The notes under the pieces: generated by a model
What the model saw: only the letters and a program-made list of their open reading frames with translations
What the model was told of the DNA's origin: nothing
Database searches by the model: none
Translations under genes and position numbers: made by a program
Shown here: one piece after another, positions 1 through 10,960 of the stretch
How positions within the stretch are numbered: the stretch's first letter is position 1
Layout of the letters: every line of letters begins with the position of its first letter
Source of the DNA: Epiperipatus broadwayi
Taxonomy: Eukaryota > Onychophora > Udeonychophora > Euonychophora > Peripatidae
Assembly (NCBI GenBank): GCA_028023455.1
Contig: JAQFVV010000001.1
Location: forward strand, 26,902,426 to 26,966,425
DNA: 64,000 nucleotides
Direction: 5' to 3'

Positions 1-2058
1 CGTTCGTTCAAATAAATTCTAAGAGCTTCATATTTATTTATCGTTGTCAAAAATATAATTACTATAAAATGTTTCTTGTAAAAGATAAAGCCAACTAATA
101 ATGAAATAGAATTTTATTAACACTAATTTATATTACTTTTAAAGTAAAATCTTTATCATGCGTCTTATATATATATAAATAAAAACTGCATAGAAATAGT
201 GTTCATTTTTATATTATAACGCAAGCCTTGGAAAAAAATTTATATTTAACAATTTATACGTGTGTATATAAAATCTAATGATGCAATTTTGCTAATTAAG
301 TGTCATTGGCAGGTGATGGAGTATAATATTCATTGGTATATTTAATGTTTAAATCAGCATGGAATGATCTGGAGATGGAATTGGAAAGGCGATGGCTATA
401 AAATCAAAAGCCCAGGAATTCGATTTTGTCATGGGAATTGTTAATGCTTGGAATGTTTAATATGATTTAATATGCGTGAATAAAAGAAAGACATTATCTG
501 CTAAGAACACTGAAGCCAATTTTGAAAATTCAACCTGCTATTGTTTTAACGAAATCCAAGATTTTAATTAATGCTTATAAATGTTTTAAATTTTGTATTT
601 ATTTTTTTTAGTGTATACTGAGAGTTGAGTTACAAGTTTTCTCACCCTGTTATTCATTTGCAGAAAACATTTTTTTTTAAAAAGAACCCATTTATTTAAA
701 TTTATATAAGGGAAGAGAGATACAAATACACAACTCAAGGTATGCATAGATAATTTTTTTTTATGTTTGTAAATAAAATATTAACATAATTGGACACATT
801 AAATGGACAATGACTTAAAAGACAAAAGGTAAGATTTTACACATATACATTTTAAGGTAAGATTTTACACATATACATTTTAATTAGACATTTAATATGT
901 TAACATTAAATATTAATTAGACTTACTAATAAGTAATTTTATATAAATACATTTTCTTGTTTGCATGAATAACCGTTTATGAATGAATTATATCTACAAA
1001 ACACAAATTAGCAATTCATGGACATAACCTTGAGATACATTTAAAGGACATAAACAAAATGATAATTGTACATCTAGTAATATAATTTCATATTTAAAAT
1101 AATTGATACTTTATTGTACATTATGCACTATAATTTTATAATTTTATTTCAATGGATATTTTAATATTTAAATCACAGCTAGTCTTATTGTAGTAAAGAC
1201 AACAATATTTTATTATATTCATGTATATATTTTATTAATTTATAAATATTATAAATTTACCCCTGATTTGTTAATAAATATTTGTTGTTTGAAGTTAAAA
1301 TCTTTGTTTCTCTGGTCTCTAGATTATTAAGCATCATTCATACTTCACTCACCAGAATAGCTATTATACATGTATACAGATTTTTAATATATTATTAGCA
1401 ATAGCCATTAAGGATCTATATAGAGGTCATATTATTGCCATCCTATTTAAATCCATCCTTGAGCAGAGTTAAAGGCAAATGTCTACACTGAGTTAGAACC
1501 CTGAGTCATAATAGGACCTGTAAGTAGAGAAGGCTCTGGGTGTACCATCCTAAAGGGTTTTTCCGGTTCCTTACATTATATACTACAATTTATAATTGAT
1601 ACGCGACTACTATGGGTTTTTTTTTACAGTAATTAAAACTCACAAATATAAAAAGTAATGTTATTTAAATAGTACAATTTAAAAATATTCCCCACAAATT
1701 TTTTTTTTTTTAAGTTAAAAGTAGTGGGTTGTTTTTAATAGTGTGAATCTGTTAAAAGTAACCTTAAATTTATATACTACATTTATATTTATTATACAAA
1801 TAATTTTCTTTCATTTTTTGTGACAGTAATTAATACTCAGAAACTGTGTTGTTTTCGTTTGTGTATATATTTTTATAATGGATATAACGTCATTATTTTA
1901 ATACAAAATAATGCTGTTTGTATAAAATAGTAAAACATTTGGATAAAATATATCCCTAAATCATTAAATAAATAGGATCCACAAAGTTGTAGCAGTGTTT
2001 TACGCACAGATGTTTAAACCCTGCTGCCTCCAGATCAGATGTTTTATAATTTTTCCAG
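1..2058. other. AT-rich DNA without recognisable gene
   Basis: No coding exon is supported here. It holds poly(T) tracts, short AT repeats and a 28-bp direct tandem duplication at 826-881 (unit starting AAGGTAAGATTTTACACATA). A slightly less AT-rich patch at 1440-1570 has no convincing frame. Confidence 0.6.
826..881. repeat. 28-bp tandem duplication
   Basis: The unit beginning AAGGTAAGATTTTACACATA occurs at 826 and again at 854, with no visible differences, so it is recent. No function is inferred. Confidence 0.9.
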
Positions 2059-2214
2059 CAGTCGGAGTATATGGTGGAAGAAGGATGTTCTGATGGAGAT
2101 TCAACATATAGAAAAGGGGACGATAGTTACAGACCGAGATGGCAGTATGAGCCAGAAGCTCGACATCCACCAGACAAGCCAAATTATGATCAAGGGAAGA
2201 GGTCGTGGCACTGA
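2059..2214 (+). CDS. candidate terminal coding exon, unknown protein
   Basis: A sequence ATTTTTCCAG forms a good splice acceptor and is followed by 51 sense codons ending in TGA at 2212. The peptide is QSEYMVEEGCSDGDSTYRKG, then DDSYRPRWQYEPEARHPPDK, then PNYDQGKRSWH. It is hydrophilic, rich in charged residues, Tyr and Pro, like a disordered cytoplasmic tail. G+C is roughly half in this patch, against about a quarter in the flanks, and codon choice looks natural. I do not recognise the protein, and no partner exon is visible within this window. The other frames are also open for 65-84 codons, which weakens the case. If real, this would be the last exon of a plus-strand gene whose body lies to the left of the window. 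Confidence 0.35.
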   Translation, partial: QSEYMVEEGCSDGDSTYRKGDDSYRPRWQYEPEARHPPDKPNYDQGKRSWH

Positions 2215-3889
2215 AGCAAAAAGGTGGTACAGATAAAGGATAAGAAAGAGGCATTTAAGAAGCCATTCAAATACACTGAAGGTATTTGAAGGCTATTGCA
2301 TCAGAGGGGTATGTAAGAGTAGCTGGGTTTGAATATGGGTGCTAAAGTAAGTAAAGGGTAATAATAATTATAAAGAGTGTTAATTGTGAGTGTTGTTATG
2401 AATTAAATAGGTGGACATGGGAAAAATTATAAATAGTCATTCGAACCCTGTTACAAAAGAGTATGAATGGAATACGTTAATCAGTTAAAGGCATGAATGT
2501 ATATGTCTATATATATATATTTTGTATGTGTTATTTATATGTGAGGATGTAGCGAAGTGATTATGTGCAGAGTTGTATTATTTTTTTATTTGTGTTTATA
2601 TATATATATATTGTTGTTTATTGATGTCGTAAGCTATAGATTTAAATAATGTCAGTGGGTAGCACATGTTTCTAAAAAGAAAACCCATTAAACATATATG
2701 GCTGGAAAGTAATAAATAGAATTGAAAGTTGGGTTGCAGGTGGTCTCAGTTAATGACTCTGTCCACCGGAATTCTAAGAACTGGTCAAATTAGTATTTTA
2801 GAACAATGGAAGCTAAAAGCATTCTTGAGATCTGGTCATCAGCACATAAATAGATAAAAGAAAGATGAGGTGAAAGAACGTTAAAGAAAAGAACTATATT
2901 TTTTTTTAGTGATTTAGTCGGTGATTCAAAAAGATACAGTAATAAGAAAGAAGCAGGAAAGTAAAACGTATTAACATTATTACTTTAATTAATAAGAATT
3001 TATTAGTGTCCTCCATCGAAATGCAGGGGTAAAAATAATCATACCAGTTCGTTAGACCGGCTCACTGGACAGCTATTGTGGGACTAACCTGAACTTTATT
3101 TATAAAGATTTGCCATTTATTCAATCAAGTGTAATGGCCACAGTAAACTCCAAACAGCTAGAACCTCTCACAAGCAAGTTAAAAATCATCTACTTAACCT
3201 CTAAGATGGATTATTTTGTATAAGATATTTCAGAGCCTGTCATCATCATCTTCAATGACTCTCATTAAAACCAGCATCCTTTCAAGACTGTATCATTCAG
3301 ATCAATGACTCTCATTAAAACCAGCATCCTTTCAAGACTGTAAGCTTACAGATCATTAGCCTTGACCACATGAACATTCGCTCTTAACAGAGGTAACCTT
3401 GACATTTTCTCAATATATGTTCAATGAATATTTAGTAATAGATTAAGAAACATGTGTTATTCCAATTTAAAGAAAGTAATCACACTCTTTCATTAATATG
3501 TATATTAATCTTATATATATATATATATATATATGTATCAGAATGAATGAGTTGTATGCTTAAGATATGTATACATGTGTTAATAAATCTTAGAATTTAA
3601 CTATAACTTGTGTACTATTTGCATTCTGGGATTCTGATAACTTCTGGGCTATCATAATAAGATTTGTGGGCAGATAGAAATTATAATGATATATATATAT
3701 ATATATATGATGTCTCTTCATAAGATCACTTTAGCTTTGTTCCCCCAATAGACATTGTTCCCTAGACCTTGAGATTGAGCTAGTCTGGATAAGAAACCGA
3801 AAGAGTGTCCACTGGAACCTTTTTTTGTTTTTGAGGAGTATAATTCTTATTCATTGATTAGACTGGCACTTGAGATGGGATTTAGCCCC
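2215..3889. other. AT-rich DNA, possible 3' flank, with tandem duplication
   Basis: No gene is seen. It contains AT microsatellites near 2510, 2595, 3515 and 3690 and a 50-bp-period tandem duplication at 3252-3342. An AATAAA at about 2714 could serve the candidate exon at 2059, but such hexamers are frequent by chance at this base composition. Confidence 0.55.
3252..3342. repeat. tandem duplication, period 50 bp
   Basis: A 41-bp stretch beginning TCAATGACTCTCATTAAAAC occurs at 3252 and 3302 without visible differences, separated by a short spacer. Confidence 0.92.
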
Positions 3890-3939
3890 ATGCTCATAAA
3901 TATTCCTACTTGAAGCTCAGGGCAATAACTTGTACACAT

Positions 3940-4185
3940 TCAATTCTTAGAATAAGATGACGGGTAAAATGTTAAAATGAAAGTTCTCAGATCTTTTTTA
4001 GCATGAATTCGTATTTCCTCACCACAAAGACACATCTTCTGTTTCAACAGGATATTTTTATTTTGTAAAAATGTCACAGTGCTGGCTTCAGTTGATGACA
4101 ATTGCCACAGCTTCAAATACTCTGAGTTAGAGGTGGTCATCTTACTTGTTATTGAACGAATTCTCGCGAGAACATTATTTGTCAT
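3940..4185 (-). pseudogene. ISXO2-like transposase N-terminal fragment
   Basis: The minus-strand frame opens with an 81-codon reading that includes SEYLKLWQLSSTEASTVTFL followed by QNKNILLKQKMCLCGEE. In animal ISXO2-like (IS1595/Merlin-type) transposases the N-terminal zinc-binding region typically has an L-x-x-L helix, an FL-x-x-K/R-x-IL segment and then a C-x-x-G cluster, which fits this layout. The same FLQ-x-KN arrangement is found in the better preserved relic at 17500-17936. Beyond the C-x-C-G the frame degenerates, and the expected R-W-x-C and GTWFE blocks are not clear. This is a decayed fragment. The family call is inference from motif layout and needs a profile search. Confidence 0.42.
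4162..4171. promoter_or_regulatory. TCTCGCGAGA palindrome
   Basis: This perfect 10-bp palindrome with two CpGs is known in metazoan genomes as a core-promoter element. Here it sits at the 5' side of the ISXO2-like fragment on the minus strand. In so AT-rich a sequence it is conspicuous, but promoter function is not shown. Confidence 0.3.
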
Positions 4186-5322
4186 GTGATTGTCAAATAA
4201 CTGCTGTCATGTACCCTTTAAAATAACTTTTTGAGGGTTACACATTCGTAATGGAACCTTCACATCATTATTAATAAACTTACAATACTAAAGTAAGTTA
4301 CAGCACTTTAAAAAAAATATGTTTAATCAAATTTTAAAAAACTACGACTGGCTCAAATACACACACTCTCACACAAAACTATAGAGAAAATAGATATTCT
4401 ACTATTACGATAAAATGAATAACAAAATCAACTACGGCAGCGAATAAAGGCATTTCTGTTTGCTTTTCACATAGAAAAAAGCCATAACTGGCAGCCATCA
4501 GGAACTCTGTGTTTTATCATAGAAAGAAATCTCTTGTGTTAGCTTCTGTCGCCGTCTAACATAACATGAGGACTTTTTGCATTTTAACGTAGAAAATTTC
4601 CTCTTTTGTTGGGTAAATGCTGGTGAAACAGTATATTTCTAGGAATTGACCTACAAATAGTGATATCTCATGGCTAACAACAAAGAATAGAAAACAACTG
4701 GAACTTCTATAGCTGGAATTGGACAATGAAGCTATTGTACATACATTGATATAATATTGTAAAATAGCTTTGCGATCATTGTAATAATGAATTAATGATT
4801 TTTTCTTTTGTTAATTTTATCTGCTTTGTAAATAGTGTTTTTCCATGTATATCTACTATGGGTAAGGGTTGGAATAATAAACACATTTAATCGCTACTAT
4901 GGTAGAGATACATACTTGACACACCAAAATATATACATATTTTTTTATCATGTTAAGAGGAATTTTGAATTTTTACTTTGTTAATAAATGTTGTTAACTT
5001 GATTTTCATTAAAGTTGCTAAAATTATTTATCCATTCATTCATCAATTCATAACCGGATATACATGCATATTCTTATTATGCAATAGTATAATAATATAG
5101 TTTGGATGGATCTTTAATTGCAACCTATATAGAGGTGTGATAGTTGCTATTTAGAAATTCACATTCTACCTGAGTTTGAATAGTAAGGTGTAATGGAATC
5201 TGAAAGAGGGATGAGGTATGGATGAACTAGCCTAAATTATATCTAAATTTAATATGTAAACCCAGAGTTAGCCAATTGGAGGTGGATATGATCTTTGGTT
5301 AGGTACTTCACATTATTCACAG
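4186..5322. other. AT-rich DNA without recognisable gene
   Basis: No coding exon or defined repeat is seen. A patch at 4430-4700 is less AT-rich and includes several repeated short phrases (CATAGAAAAA-like), without a supported identity. Confidence 0.5.
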
Positions 5323-5434
5323 CATGCTACCAGAAGACCCTAGATCCAACCATAGTGATATACATTCCCCTTCTTCTGGCGGATGGTTACATTCCGGCAC
5401 CCAGATTTTATGGGCACAAAACAGGAGTTTCTAA
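5323..5434 (+). CDS. weak candidate terminal exon, unknown protein
   Basis: After an acceptor-like ATTATTCACAG a frame of 36 codons begins at the ATG at 5324 and stops at 5432. It reads MLPEDPRSNHSDIHSPSSGG, then WLHSGTQILWAQNRSF. The patch has higher G+C than its surroundings. The segment DIHSPSSGG resembles EMHLPSSGG encoded at 5890-5920, so the two may be diverged duplicates. No upstream exon is identified. A competing frame encodes a 71-codon reading that looks less natural. It could equally be a piece of an uncharacterised repeat. Confidence 0.2.
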
Positions 5435-5888
5435 TGAGACCAGTGGATTGGTAAATAAAAAAAATTTTTTTTTGTTTTTTGAACTTATTCACCTTGATGA
5501 ATTTATCTGAGTAGCAACCAATTAATACATCTAACCAAGAAAGGGAATCTCATGTGAAACATCAAACATGAATTGATTGATGGGAATGAAGTGATAAACT
5601 GAGACCATAAATAAATAGTTAACTAATAAAATTAAAGTAGGTGAGTTACATGAATAAATGGATAGGTTAAAAACTAGGCATTAAAAGTAATACATAAACA
5701 AACAAAAAAAATACAGGGAGAAATCAAATATAGGTGCTGAATGGAAGGAGATAGCATAAGTTCATATGTATTCATTTGTATTTATAAAGGAAGAAGTAAC
5801 TTTGTGTTTAAGTATTAAAGAAAAATTTAATGATAACCAGGAGTGGAAAGCATTTATTAAGTAGAAATATAAAATGTTCTGACTGTAG

Positions 5889-5967
5889 TGAGATGCATCT
5901 CCCCTCTTCTGGTGGACCATCATATTCAAAAGCCATATATTGGAATCCATGTTGTGTCTTAATATAA
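5889..5967 (+). other. diverged relative of the 5323 candidate exon
   Basis: Following CTGACTGTAG, the reading EMHLPSSGGPSYSKAIYWNP ends at a TAA at 5965. The nucleotide stretch GTGAGATGCATCTCCCCTCT aligns with GTGATATACATTCCCCTTCT at 5358. It may be a decayed duplicate exon or a low-copy repeat. Confidence 0.2.
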
Positions 5968-6380
5968 CTTGATTTGCATTCTCAAATTGATAACCATCCC
6001 AATTAAGTTGCTGAGGGTTTTTCTTCCATCATTGGCTGATAAAGAACTTGAGTTTTTTTAACATTAAATATTAAAACAAAAGTATTTAAATGATGCATTC
6101 AAAACAGTATGTTCTATGAATTGGCTTTTGAGCTGACAAAAATAGCACAATCACCAGCTACTGTAAATTCAAAATTCAAGAAGATGAAGTTTTTGTTTTT
6201 GAACTTTAGCACATATCTTGCTTTATCTGCTATTTTGTGCAATATTTTTTTAAACTCTAAAGCATTGCTTGCAAAAACAATATATCCTGTTGTAAAATCT
6301 AGATGACTTAATTGAGATCCATGAATTTTTATTTCCTTGACTTTCTATTTTAATCCATTTTATCAATATATATATATATA

Positions 6381-6880
6381 NNNNNNNNNNNNNNNNNNNN
6401 NNNNNNNNNNNNNNNNNNNNNNNNNNNNNNNNNNNNNNNNNNNNNNNNNNNNNNNNNNNNNNNNNNNNNNNNNNNNNNNNNNNNNNNNNNNNNNNNNNNN
6501 NNNNNNNNNNNNNNNNNNNNNNNNNNNNNNNNNNNNNNNNNNNNNNNNNNNNNNNNNNNNNNNNNNNNNNNNNNNNNNNNNNNNNNNNNNNNNNNNNNNN
6601 NNNNNNNNNNNNNNNNNNNNNNNNNNNNNNNNNNNNNNNNNNNNNNNNNNNNNNNNNNNNNNNNNNNNNNNNNNNNNNNNNNNNNNNNNNNNNNNNNNNN
6701 NNNNNNNNNNNNNNNNNNNNNNNNNNNNNNNNNNNNNNNNNNNNNNNNNNNNNNNNNNNNNNNNNNNNNNNNNNNNNNNNNNNNNNNNNNNNNNNNNNNN
6801 NNNNNNNNNNNNNNNNNNNNNNNNNNNNNNNNNNNNNNNNNNNNNNNNNNNNNNNNNNNNNNNNNNNNNNNNNNNNNNNN
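6381..6880. other. assembly gap of exactly 500 N
   Basis: Five hundred consecutive N follow an (AT)n run. The round number indicates a scaffolding placeholder and not a measured length. Reading frames reported across it are meaningless. Confidence 0.99.
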
Positions 6881-9800
6881 CAACAATAAGGGTACAATAT
6901 AAACACAATAACAAAAAAATACATCAAAATCAAATGAAGTTAATAAACAAAGGGGAAAATGTGCAACATTTTCTTGCCACAAGTTTAAAAAAATCATGAT
7001 GATTTATAAATTGTCAAATCTATAAATAAAATATATATGAATGCCTCAAAATAATAAAACATATGTTAATAAACATATGCTAATAAACAATTCAAATCTT
7101 ATGTCATAGAAAGAAGGAATCCCTATTTTCTTTCACTCTCTTCCTATATATATATTGTAACCTTCCCCCCCACTCCATAATATTAACAACATGCTAAGAA
7201 TATACTAACTATTCCGGATTTTCTTTACTTATTTATTTCCGGTCAATAATAATTAACATTAATAATAATTCCGGGTTCTCTAACTCAGTCTATCAAATAT
7301 ATTATTATAATTTAAATAAAATAATCACTAGCTCAGAACTTTATAAACACAGTTATGTCTGTGAAATGAATCAACATAAACATCTTTTATTATTCCCATG
7401 AGACCTGGAGCAATGACAAAGGAACAAGACGAGAGATCATTGAGATACTATCCCAATGGCATAAGAACACTATCCTAAATAATTGACTAATAGCATTCCT
7501 ACGACTTTTAAAACTTTTATCATATCTTAATATTTTTAAAACAAATTCTAGCTCACATAAAATAAATTAATTAAATAAAATAGAGTTAAATTAATCAAAT
7601 CATATCAAATCAAATAGATAAATCAATAAGTAAATAAATAATTAAATCTCAGGTTCATAAATTGTAATTAAAACTGATTTCATATTGCCATAGTAAATTA
7701 TGATAAGGGAATTTTATGTCATAATTCACTACGTAACGAATAACTAATTAATAAGAACAATGACAATAATAAAATAATATAATCTTCTTTTCTTTCTAGA
7801 TGTATTAAATATTTTCGTGGTAACATTTATTAATCTGATAATCAAAAGTTATGTGGTAACGTTCGCATATATTTTACTTAAATATTGTGGCAATTAACCC
7901 ATGACCAATACCTGTTCTACTTATACTTCTTTCATTTTATTATGTAAATAAAACAAAATAAATTATTAAAATTTCTAATGTTTATTATCCTGTGCAAAAT
8001 CATAAACATGTTTAATTATAAACGTGCGTTGTGATTTCATGCATTTCATGTGTAGGAAAAACAACAACCAAGACACAAAGCTTACTAATAAAATTTTATA
8101 ACATTTTATTAACATTATAACAAATAACACTTTGTACATTATTTACAGCGGATATCCCTATTTACTTATCACAAACTTTTATTTATACCCGTTGATGTCT
8201 TAACATTATTATTATCGAATTTTATTTTACCCTTTTACCATTAATAATTACAAAAGTATTTTACAATATTATTATTATTGGATACATGTTTTGAGCTTAG
8301 CTGAATACACAAAATTTCTATCCATTAAACTTTTCTATTGACATTATGTCCTTATAATTTCAAAATTATATTTCTATAAGATCTTTACTTTTATGTAAAA
8401 TTATACAAAAATTACAAAATTATACTTATATTCTTGTTAGTATGGAATCCTACAGAATTTAATCCTTATGATATTTTCATGTTCCTTTTATTATCAATCA
8501 TAATATAATTACTGATAAAATTTTGATCCCATCCTTAACTTTATATAGCAATTAACATTATCCACACACTATGTACAAATACACATTTTTGTTATACATT
8601 TCTTTAACTCATTTTCCAAATAAACATGCAATCTCTTTTACTAAATCTCACGTACAATATTTTAAAATCTTATTATTGTTTTAAAACTTAATTCTAAGGT
8701 TTTTTCCTTTAAAATTATATCAGTTTAGCAATTGGCTTTAAAATTATATCATATGATTCTTCATCTTTTATAATACTTATACTTTCACTTTGGACTTATA
8801 CAATTCTACTTTACTCTAGTAAATAACTATTCTTACATAACTACTATCTAACTTACTTTCTATCTTATGTATCATTTCTATAAAATTATCTCCCTGACGA
8901 TGTATTTTCATGAAATCAAGATAGCGAAGATATAGATGCGTTGGATCAAAATAAACAAGATATTATCCTTTATAAAACTTTGACAATCATGGCACAGTGA
9001 ATTTAAGGACGCCATAGAGGAGTGACTTTTATCTGTCTATCTGCCTCTAGTATTGGAAGGATGCTAAAGCTATTTCTTCAGCTTCATCACATCAGAAAGT
9101 TTCAAAGATATGTAAAAACACTGTCCAGAATATATGTGCTCAGTTATAGGGCGAAGTTATCTACACTGAAGTCACACAAATAATTATGATCCACATATTT
9201 CATTCCTTATAGTTTAATAAAACATCCTCTTGGTTTCCTTTGACATCAGTACTCCCAAGTCACTATCTGATTGATTTCTTCAGATTCATCTCTTCATTAC
9301 ATCGACAAATTCTCTGTCTACCTTGCTAATAATAATAAAATTCATTTTTATTTAACTATACAGCTATTCTTAAGAAAATTCTTTACTATACTTCTCGTAT
9401 ATTTCTATCTCTACTGTTCTAAACTATTTGAATATTTTCAATATAAAACTCAAAAGAATCACATAATTAATATGCTACTTATTATTAATCATTTTTAGAT
9501 TATTTATTGCATGCACATTTTAAAATTTTACTACTCTCTTAAATATATGTTTGATGTTGGATAAATGTGTACTTATAACTTTTAACATCTTTCATACTTC
9601 ATTCATTAATAGATGACCTATAAAAAAAAATATATTACATATTACCAATAATATTAAAATTACCAACGATCTCTATCCTCTGGATCGTATTTGTAAACTT
9701 CTCCATTCCAGGACTTCTAGTAGGTATTTAAAATTTTCCATACACACATTTTTATTTATACTAATATTTCTCTCATTCCATTAGCTCGTATATTTAAATA

Positions 9801-9996
9801 TAATTATTATAAAATTTATGTTTATATGTTTCCCTAAGCTAATTCAAATTTTATACTTTAAATACAATAAAAAAAAATAATTAAAACTATATTTACGATA
9901 CAGCTTTGTTGGACTCGCTTGGAAAATCGTTCATTGCAAAGCTAAATAAAAAAAATTATATTTTATTTTCTTCAGTCACTTAATGTTCTAATTTAA
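6881..9996. other. very AT-rich DNA, nothing recognised
   Basis: No exon, RNA gene or defined repeat could be supported on either strand. Composition is dominated by A/T homopolymers and TTATTA-type runs. A slightly richer patch at 8890-9260 has no credible frame. Confidence 0.6.
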
Positions 9997-10126
9997 ACTT
10001 TTAATTCTGTTTATTAATTCTTCTTAGACGATGATCCTTAGTTTTCTTCATATTTTTCCACTTATTCTTGAGATCTCCTTTACATAGTCTGCTAGCTTTT
10101 TCCCCCGCGCGCTTGGTTTTCCCTCG
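9997..10126 (-). other. short basic reading frame in a GC-richer patch
   Basis: On the minus strand an ATG frame near 10126 reads MHRGKTKRAGEKASRLCKGD, then LKNKWKNMKKTKDHRLRRIN, before a stop near 9998. It spans a CpG-containing CCCCCGCGCGC patch that is unusual for the region. The peptide is strongly basic. I do not recognise it. It may be a transposon remnant, or chance. Confidence 0.2.
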
Positions 10127-10849
10127 ATGCATCTTGTACTTTATTTTAAAAATTCAATAAATTTTTCTTTATTTCCCTGGATCCATTTTTCCACTTAGTG
10201 ATTAATTTTATATCTTTTTAGACATATTTCTTCCATTTAATATTTTTAATATTTCTTATGATGAGATAAAAATCCAAGTTCCTCTTAGTAAATTCATATA
10301 GCATTTTTATACAGGACTATGGCTTTTCTTCTATTTTAAATTTAGAAACTATATTTTAAATAATGTTTTTCCTTTAATATAACATACTTTTCTTCATCAT
10401 TCTTTTTCTATATACTTGAACGCTTATTATGATTTTTTTCATAGAGAAATATGACTTAGTTTTAAATACTTATAAAACAAATGTTCGTCATAAGATTCTC
10501 TCGATAGCAAATAGTTTCTTTCTTATATTTTCACACAGCTTTTCCTTTGTATTTTTCCAAGTTATAGGATTTAATTTCTGGTTGAGCACAAATAATACAA
10601 AACTTATACAATTTTCACTCATTTTTCTTTCAATAATTATTTCAATTATTATTCTTGGTATTTCCATTTTATTGTAGGCTGAATGGTCAAATTTGATTAA
10701 ATCCACTGGTAAGATCACGTAGAAATTAGCAAATCATCTTTCTGGATACAAAATTATATTATCTGTTCAAGACTAACTTTAGAATAATTATTAATTTATA
10801 AATTTATATTACTTTTTTCAGCTTCGATGTTACAAGCAATTCAAAAAGG

Positions 10850-10960
10850 TTACCTTCCTCTTCAACTTTCACATTCCATCTCCCGCTTCTGTCTATCTTA
10901 GATTTTTTTCTTGCCAATTTAAATCCGTTGATTGGTCAATATTTGTTTTTAGCGCGAACA
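10850..10960 (-). promoter_or_regulatory. possible promoter and first exon (minus strand)
   Basis: Read on the minus strand, this holds TTCGCGCTAAAAACAAATAT, then GACCAATCAA (a CCAAT box), then a purine-rich GAAGCGGGAGATGGAATGTG segment followed by a donor-like GAGGAAG/GTAACC. The order CCAAT, GC-richer leader, splice donor resembles a promoter with a 5' exon. The downstream frame at 10488-10718 on the same strand is not recognisable, so no gene is assigned. Confidence 0.22.

Noticed and set aside
6250-6999. Four open frames across the N run
   Set aside because: They consist of 500 unknown bases translated as X; no coding evidence.
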